A stretch of DNA of 64,000 bases from Nocardioides sp. SR21 (GTDB lineage: Bacteria; Actinomycetota; Actinomycetes; Propionibacteriales; Nocardioidaceae), in assembly GCF_022761125.1 (NCBI RefSeq), contig NZ_JAKWJR010000012.1, positions 87,590 to 151,589 of the forward strand, in the 5' to 3' direction. Shown here one piece after another: positions 59,459 to 64,000 of the stretch; within the stretch, counting starts at the first letter, position 1; each line of letters starts with the position of its first letter. Below the pieces are notes generated by a model that was not told the DNA's origin, made no database searches, and worked only from the letters and a program-made list of their open reading frames with translations. The position numbers and the translations under genes were made by a program.

Positions 59459-60670
59459 CGACCGGTCGATCTCGCGCCAGCGCGGGTCGAGGGCGGGCAG
59501 CATCGTGACCGCGAGGTACGCCGCACCGGTGATGAGCAGGGCGGACGACAGCCCGAACCCGGCGATCAGCAGGCCGCCGAGGATCCCGCCGAACGGCATC
59601 AGGGCGAAGCACATCGCCGTGGTGAGCGAGGTGACCCGGCCCATCAGCGGAGCGGGGATCCGCTCGAAGATCACGGCGCCCAGGATCGGGTTGATGAAGC
59701 CCGCGGCGAAGCCGCCGGCGACGCACACGGCGAGCACCGCCCAGAGGGGAGTGTCGAGGGCGAAGACCACGTAGCGCGGCGCGCCGCAGACGAGGAAGGC
59801 GATCAGGTAGGTCCGGTAGCGCGGCAGCCGCGCGGCCCAGGCCGAGGCGCAGATCGCTCCGAGCGCGGCCGCGCCGCCGAAGGTCGCGAACACCAGGCCG
59901 ACCGTCGCGGCGCTGCCGGTGGTCTCCTCGGCCCAGACGGGCACGAGCACGGCGGCGTACGCGATGTCGAAGAGGTTCGTCAGCGAGACCATCACGGCGA
60001 TCCCGAGCAGGACCCGGTCGGCGCGCAGGAACTGCCAGCCCTCGCGCAGCCGGGCGACGTACGGCGTCGTGTCGTCGGCGTCCTCGGTCTGCACCCGCGG
60101 CATGGCGCGGGTCGCCCAGGCGAGGACGGCAGCCGACAGGCCGAAGCTGAGGGCGTCGACGACGAGCGCGTCGGCGGCTCCGAGCCAGGCGACCAGGCCG
60201 CCGGCCATGGCGGCGCCGAGCAGCCCGGAGGTCCGCTCGATGGTCGAGTGCAGGCCGGTGGCCCGCTCCATCGGCACCCGTGCCTCCTCGACCACCGCAG
60301 GAGTCAGCGCGGCCTTGGCGGCGTCTCCGGGGCCGCGCAGCGCGCCCGCGATCGCGACCAGCAGGAGGAAGACCGGGAACGGCAGCCACCCGGACTCGTG
60401 CAGCAGCGGGATCGCGCCGACGGCGAGCACCGACAGCAGGTCGCAGGTGATCGCGACCCGGCGCGCGCCGACCCGGTCGATCACCGGGCCGCCGAGGACC
60501 TTGAGCAGGACCAGCGGCAGCATCTCCGCGAGCGCCACCAGTCCCGTCTTCGTGGCGCTCCCCGTGGTGGTCAGCACGAACCACGGCAGCGCGACCATCG
60601 ACACCCGGGTGCCGGTCAGCGAGATCGCCTCGGCGATGAGCCAGCCGTAGAGCGGGCGGCGCGAGCTCAT
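59312..60670 (-). CDS. MFS transporter with C-terminal readthrough into hisC antisense
   Basis: A 452-residue MFS protein with about 10-12 TMs; first TM YGWLIAEAISLTGTRVSMVA, GGPVIDRVGARR is the loop 2-3 motif, and MGRVTSLTTAMCFALMPF sits late. The real membrane part ends near DPRWREIDRS; the last ~49 residues (AEGGGDLDEPVVGL...) are antisense to hisC and look like chance extension after loss of a stop. ATG 60670 overlaps the stop of the ArsR gene (ATGA). The regulator and transporter form one leftward unit, perhaps drug efflux. Confidence 0.82.
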   Translation of the reverse strand: MSSRRPLYGWLIAEAISLTGTRVSMVALPWFVLTTTGSATKTGLVALAEMLPLVLLKVLGGPVIDRVGARRVAITCDLLSVLAVGAIPLLHESGWLPFPVFLLLVAIAGALRGPGDAAKAALTPAVVEEARVPMERATGLHSTIERTSGLLGAAMAGGLVAWLGAADALVVDALSFGLSAAVLAWATRAMPRVQTEDADDTTPYVARLREGWQFLRADRVLLGIAVMVSLTNLFDIAYAAVLVPVWAEETTGSAATVGLVFATFGGAAALGAICASAWAARLPRYRTYLIAFLVCGAPRYVVFALDTPLWAVLAVCVAGGFAAGFINPILGAVIFERIPAPLMGRVTSLTTAMCFALMPFGGILGGLLIAGFGLSSALLITGAAYLAVTMLPALDPRWREIDRSSAEGGGDLDEPVVGLDLADGDASALAGEGAYDDPGLVGRGREVGGPVT

Positions 60671-61236
60671 CGGTCGCCTCCGACCTTGCCGGGGTAGGGG
60701 AACGCCGACAGCTGCACCATGAACGGCGCGGCCTCGTCGTCGGCCTCGTCGTCGTCCTCCTCGTCGACGATCGCCGCGAGGTGCTCGACCAGCGCCTTGG
60801 CCCTGCTGGGTGTCAGCGTCACGACCCAGTCGCTGTACGTCGTCGCGTCGCGCCACGGCTCGGCGAGCAGCGGGAGCTCCTCGACCGAGCGCTGCAGCAG
60901 CTCGCTCATGACCACGACGACCGACTGCAGGTAGGCGTCGAGGGTGTCGCGCTCGTCGGGGTCAGCCGGCGCGACCTCGGTGGTGGTGGAGCGGTGCGCT
61001 GCCATCCACCAGCGGTCGCGGGCGTTGCCGCGGGTGGTGTCCTCGACGACGAAGCCGTGCTGCGCCAGCTGGCGCAGGTGGTACGACGTCGCCCCGGTGT
61101 TGAGGCCGAGCCGGGCGGCGAGCGTCGTCGCCGTCGCGGGCCCGTCGATGCGCAGCAGGCCGAGCATCCGCACCCGGATCGGGTGGGTGAGCGCCTTGAG
61201 GTCCTGGGGCGAGGGAGTGATCGAGGAGCGGTCCAC
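60667..61236 (-). CDS. ArsR-type winged-helix regulator
   Basis: A 189-residue regulator: SPQDLKALTHPIRVRMLGLL and AARLGLNTGATSYHLRQLAQ HTH are followed by a ligand helix region and an acidic DEEDDDEADDEAAPF stretch. No cysteine metal site is seen, so this is not a metal sensor. I set the start at GTG 61236 (VDRSSITPS), because TACGGT (plus 61243-61248) ends 6 bases upstream and TTGCAA forms a -35 with a 17-base spacer. It overlaps the MFS gene and probably represses it. Confidence 0.85.
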   Translation of the reverse strand: MDRSSITPSPQDLKALTHPIRVRMLGLLRIDGPATATTLAARLGLNTGATSYHLRQLAQHGFVVEDTTRGNARDRWWMAAHRSTTTEVAPADPDERDTLDAYLQSVVVVMSELLQRSVEELPLLAEPWRDATTYSDWVVTLTPSRAKALVEHLAAIVDEEDDDEADDEAAPFMVQLSAFPYPGKVGGDR

Positions 61237-61242
61237 CCGGGC

Positions 61243-61271
61243 ACCGTACAACTGCAAAGAGTCATTTGCAA
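61243..61271 (-). promoter_or_regulatory. Promoter and palindromic operator of the ArsR/MFS operon
   Basis: On the minus strand TTGCAA (plus 61266-61271), a 17-base spacer and TACGGT (plus 61243-61248) form a promoter. The perfect palindrome TGCAAA-gagtca-TTTGCA (61253-61270) lies in the spacer and overlaps the -35. The divergent GH3 gene starts at 61309. Confidence 0.75.
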
Positions 61272-61308
61272 AGAGATCTATGCAATTGGCTCGGGTAGCC
61301 TCCGCGCC

Positions 61309-62436
61309 GTGTTCACGTCCGCGATCGCCGCCCTGGTGCTGGCCGCGAGTGCCGCGGTCCAGGCCCCGGCGCCGCCCCCCACGCCCGCCTCGACGCTGGA
61401 GGCGATGAGCCTCCCGCAGAAGGTCGGCCAGCTCTTCATGGTCGGGACGCCGGCCGACGAGGTCGACCGGGCGACGCGCGCGCAGATCGGCCGCTTCCAC
61501 GTCGGCAACGTGATGCTCACCGGGCGCAGCTACAGCGGCGTCCAGGACCCCGCCCGCGTCTCGCGGACCATGCAGCGCGAGGTGTCGCCGCGCGCGACGG
61601 CCGGCGTACGCCTGTTCGTGGCCACCGACCAGGAGGGCGGCCAGGTGCGGGTGCTGCAGGGCGGCGGCTTCTCCGTCATCCCCAGCGCGCTCGAGCAGGG
61701 GACCTGGGCGCCGGCGAAGCTCCGCGACGCGGCGAGCACGTGGGCCGGGCAGCTGCGCCGGGCCGGCGTGAACCTCAACCTCGCGCCGGTCATGGACACG
61801 GTGCCGAGCCGCCGGGCGGCGAAGCGCAACCCGCCGATCGGCAGGTACGACCGGGAGTTCGGCTTCACGACCACGCGGGTCGCGCGGCACGGCGTCGCGT
61901 TCCTGGAGGGGATGCGCGACGGCGGCGTCGCCAGCTCGATCAAGCACTTCCCCGGCCTGGGCCGGGTGCGGGCGAACACCGACACGAACGCCGGCGTCAC
62001 CGACGAGGTCACCCGCCGCGGCGACGCGTACCTGAAGCCGTTCCGGGCCGGCATCGACGCCGGTGCGCCGTTCGTGATGATGTCGACGGCGTACTACTCG
62101 CGCCTCGACCCGAAGAACCCGGCCGCCTTCTCGCCGTTCGTCGTCACCACGATGCTGCGCGGCGACCTCGGCTTCCGCGGGGTCGTCATCTCCGACGACC
62201 TGGCTCGCGCCGTGCAGGTCGCGTCGTTCACGCCGGCCCAGCGGGCGCTGCGGTTCATCCGCGCGGGCGGCGACGTCGTGCTGACCGTCGACCCCGACCC
62301 GCTGCCTGCGATGTACGACGCGGTGCTCGACCGGGCGCGCCGCAGCAAGGCGTTCCGGGCGACGGTGGACGACGCGGTGCTGCGGGTGCTGCGGGCCAAG
62401 GACGATCAGGGTCTGCTGCCTAAGGTTGCGCCATGA
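61309..62436 (+). CDS. Secreted GH3 glycosidase (beta-N-acetylhexosaminidase-like)
   Basis: A 375-residue secreted enzyme. The start GTG 61309 gives a signal peptide (FTSAIAALVLAASAAVQA), while the longer upstream frame has none. GH3 motifs: VGQLFMVGTPADE, FVATDQEGGQVRVLQ, SSIKHFPGLGRV and VVISDDLARAV with the probable nucleophile Asp296. This is a NagZ-like fold that removes N-acetylglucosamine from envelope glycans. TAGCCT (61296-61301) is 7 bases before the GTG. It overlaps the GST start by 4 bases. Confidence 0.87.
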   Translation: MFTSAIAALVLAASAAVQAPAPPPTPASTLEAMSLPQKVGQLFMVGTPADEVDRATRAQIGRFHVGNVMLTGRSYSGVQDPARVSRTMQREVSPRATAGVRLFVATDQEGGQVRVLQGGGFSVIPSALEQGTWAPAKLRDAASTWAGQLRRAGVNLNLAPVMDTVPSRRAAKRNPPIGRYDREFGFTTTRVARHGVAFLEGMRDGGVASSIKHFPGLGRVRANTDTNAGVTDEVTRRGDAYLKPFRAGIDAGAPFVMMSTAYYSRLDPKNPAAFSPFVVTTMLRGDLGFRGVVISDDLARAVQVASFTPAQRALRFIRAGGDVVLTVDPDPLPAMYDAVLDRARRSKAFRATVDDAVLRVLRAKDDQGLLPKVAP

Positions 62437-63374
62437 GCGACTCGGGCGAGTTCAAGCGGGACGTCAGCTACATCTCGGACCGGATCACCCTGGACGCCCG
62501 CAAGCCGGAGCACGGGCCCGTCGACGGCGACCTCTGGCCGGTGGAGCCGGGCCGTTACCGCCTGGTCGCCGCGTGGGCGTGCCCATGGGCGAACCGCTCG
62601 ATCATCGTGCGCCAGCTGCTCGGTCTCGAGGACGTGATCTCGCTCGGCGCCTGCGGCCCGACGCACGACGAGCGGAGCTGGACCTTCGACCTCGACCCGG
62701 GTGGCCGCGACCCGGTCCTCGGCTACGAGCGCCTCCAGCAGGCGTACTTCCAGCGGTTCCCGGACTACCCGCGGGGCATCACGGTGCCGGCGGTCGTGGA
62801 CGTCCGGTCCGGCGGGGTCGTCACGAACGACTACCCGTGGATCACGCACGACTTCTTCTTCGAGTGGCGCGACCACCACCGTCCCGACGCCCCCGACCTG
62901 TGGCCCGACGACCTCCGCGAGGAGATGGACGAGGTCATGGAGCGGGTCTACACCGAGGTCAACAACGGCGTGTACCGCTGCGGCTTCGCGTCGTCACAGG
63001 ACGCGTACGACGCGGCGTACGACCGGCTCTTCGTCGCGCTCGACTGGCTCGAGGAGCGGTTGACGGACCGCCGGTACCTCATGGGCGATCGGATCACCGA
63101 GGCCGACGTACGCCTGTTCACGACGCTGGCTCGCTTCGACGCGGTCTACCACGGGCACTTCAAGTGCAACCGGAACAAGCTCATCGAGATGCCGGCGCTG
63201 TGGGGCTACGCGCGCGACCTGTTCCAGACGCCGGGCTTCGGCGAGACGATCGACTTCGAGCAGATCAAGACGCACTACTACGTCGTGCACACCACGGTGA
63301 ACCCGACGCAGATCGTGCCGAAGGGCCCGGACCCGAGCGGCTGGCTGACGCCGCACGGGCGCGAAGCTCTCTAG
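62433..63374 (+). CDS. Xi-class glutathione/mycothiol S-transferase (hydroquinone reductase-like)
   Basis: A 313-residue Xi-class protein: catalytic Cys50 in WACPWANRS, GITVPAVVD, NNGVYRCGFASSQDAYDAAY and YRRY-type late region. These reduce glutathionyl-quinones; in actinobacteria mycothiol is the likely thiol. The ATG overlaps the GH3 stop (ATGA), yet TAAGGT (62421-62426) 6 bases before the ATG allows an independent leaderless transcript. The TAG stop starts the first unit of the 12-bp tandem repeat. Confidence 0.85.
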   Translation: MSDSGEFKRDVSYISDRITLDARKPEHGPVDGDLWPVEPGRYRLVAAWACPWANRSIIVRQLLGLEDVISLGACGPTHDERSWTFDLDPGGRDPVLGYERLQQAYFQRFPDYPRGITVPAVVDVRSGGVVTNDYPWITHDFFFEWRDHHRPDAPDLWPDDLREEMDEVMERVYTEVNNGVYRCGFASSQDAYDAAYDRLFVALDWLEERLTDRRYLMGDRITEADVRLFTTLARFDAVYHGHFKCNRNKLIEMPALWGYARDLFQTPGFGETIDFEQIKTHYYVVHTTVNPTQIVPKGPDPSGWLTPHGREAL

Positions 63375-63423
63375 GACTGGCTCCAGGACTGGCTCCAGGA
63401 CTGGCTCTAGGACTGGCTCTAGG
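63372..63423 (+). repeat. Four-copy 12-bp tandem repeat
   Basis: The unit NAGGACTGGCTC is repeated at 63372, 63384, 63396 and 63408, followed by a partial fifth (TAGG). The first base alternates T, C, C, T. It starts with the stop codon of the S-transferase and ends at the IS481 element. Confidence 0.9.
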
Positions 63424-64000
63424 TGTACCCGGCCATCAGGTTGGTCGCAGTCGGCTGATGGGTGGGAGTCCGCCGAGTGCGCTGTGGCGCCGTTGAGTGT
63501 TGTAGTGCTCGAGCCAGGGCGCAAGTGCAGCGGCGCGTTCGTCGTTGGTGGTGAAGACCTGGCGGTAGGCCCACTCGGTGAGCAGGGTCCGGTTGAGTCG
63601 CTCGACTTTGCCGTTCTGCCAGGGGCAGTGCGGTCGGATGAAGACCTGGCGGATGCCGTGGGACGCACAGATCTCGCGTAGCGAGTAGCGGTAGGCCCAG
63701 GCGTTGTCGGTCATCAGCCGTTCGATCCTGGTGATCCCGGCCGCAGCGAAGTCGGCGATCGCGCGTTCGAGGAATCCGGCGCAGGTGGGGCCTTTCTCGT
63801 CGGACAGGACCTCGGAGTAGGCATAGCGGGAGTGGTCGTCGACCAGCGAGTGGACGTAGTCGAAGCCGACCTTGGTGGACCGGTCGCGCTGGATCGACCC
63901 GTCGCCGCGGCCCAGGGCACGCCAGCCACCGCCGGCAGGGATCCGGGCGAGCTTCTTGACGTCCATGTGGGCCAGCTCGCCGGGTCGCTCGCGTTCGTAG
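63424..64000 (-). mobile_element. IS481-family insertion sequence, right-edge truncated by window
   Basis: The sequence TGTACCCGGCCATCAGG at 63424 looks like an IS end, just after the tandem repeat. The transposase reading frame of the IS481 family covers the rest and continues beyond 64000. The other end, terminal repeat and target duplication lie outside the window, so completeness cannot be judged. Confidence 0.75.
63436..64000 (-). CDS. IS481-family transposase (partial)
   Basis: The 188 residues visible (the N-terminal part lies beyond the right edge) contain a DDE/rve core: YERERPGELAHMDVKKLARI, with the first Asp, then VHSLVDDHSRYAYSEV, LMTDNAWAY with the second Asp, and CPWQNGKVERLNRTLLTEWA with the catalytic Glu. 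The C-terminus NTQRRHSALGGLPPISRL is typical of IS481. The frame is intact up to the edge. It ends with TGA at 63436-63438, 12 bases from the probable terminal repeat. Confidence 0.92.
   Translation of the reverse strand, partial: YERERPGELAHMDVKKLARIPAGGGWRALGRGDGSIQRDRSTKVGFDYVHSLVDDHSRYAYSEVLSDEKGPTCAGFLERAIADFAAAGITRIERLMTDNAWAYRYSLREICASHGIRQVFIRPHCPWQNGKVERLNRTLLTEWAYRQVFTTNDERAAALAPWLEHYNTQRRHSALGGLPPISRLRPT

Overview
This window comes from a very GC-rich actinobacterium, most likely a member of the Nocardioidaceae (Nocardioides or a close relative). Support for that: strong G/C third-position bias; an EthA-type Baeyer-Villiger monooxygenase almost colinear with the mycobacterial protein; a SigK/RskA locus; an actinobacterial LexA box in front of dinB; a DUF222/HNH (13E12-type) endonuclease; and dispersed palindromic elements of the GGTGGTCGAG...TATCGAGACC type. 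No rRNA, tRNA or CRISPR array was seen. The gene set reads as ordinary chromosome with one IS481-type element running off the right edge.

Layout. 1-6 kb: amidotransferase, EthA-like monooxygenase, CsbD, DEAD-box RNA helicase, CPBP membrane protease, NAD(P)-binding epimerase-like protein, flavin-nucleotide-binding protein. 6-10.4 kb: a MerR regulator divergent from a fatty-acid beta-oxidation pair (thiolase fadA and the fused hydratase/dehydrogenase fadB), sharing a palindromic operator. 10.4-17 kb: tandem ABM-like protein, histidine phosphatase, proline iminopeptidase, and a PadR-ABC ATPase-FtsX permease operon. 17-26.3 kb: an eight-gene, almost fully start/stop-overlapping operon (TetR, TIGR03084, AtuA, acyl-CoA dehydrogenase, SRPBCC, carboxylase beta, carboxylase alpha with biotin carrier, acyl-CoA dehydrogenase), probably for catabolism of a branched or isoprenoid acyl-CoA. 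26.3-33.2 kb: SOS-controlled dinB between two AhpD-like paralogues, a YihY membrane protein, GT39 glycosyltransferase, tyrosine phosphatase and PIMT. 33.2-34.7 kb: a 148-150 bp tandem repeat in front of the DUF222/HNH gene.

34.7-44 kb: a SigK module (Mo-oxidoreductase, fasciclin lipoprotein, sigK, rskA, DUF1295) carrying SigK-like promoter sequences, divergent from a 1589-residue secreted repeat protein. 44-53.3 kb: enoyl-CoA hydratase, HelD/HelR-type RNA polymerase recycling ATPase, secreted GH5 glycosidase, PhzE-like fused chorismate amidotransferase, two small genes, and pabA-pabB; pabB contains a striking cluster of three perfect palindromes. 53.3-57.7 kb: a leftward run of membrane protein, LMW-PTP, fructosamine kinase, MprAB-like two-component system and a DUF3558 lipoprotein. 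57.8-64 kb: VanZ, HisC-like aminotransferase, ArsR/MFS pair, GH3 glycosidase, Xi-class GST, a 12-bp tandem repeat and the IS481 transposase.

A global feature stands out. About two dozen genes on both strands have a TAnnnT-like -10 hexamer ending 6-8 bases before the start codon, with no Shine-Dalgarno sequence. This is the signature of leaderless transcription, and I used it to choose several starts. All functions are inferred from sequence alone; no database search was run.
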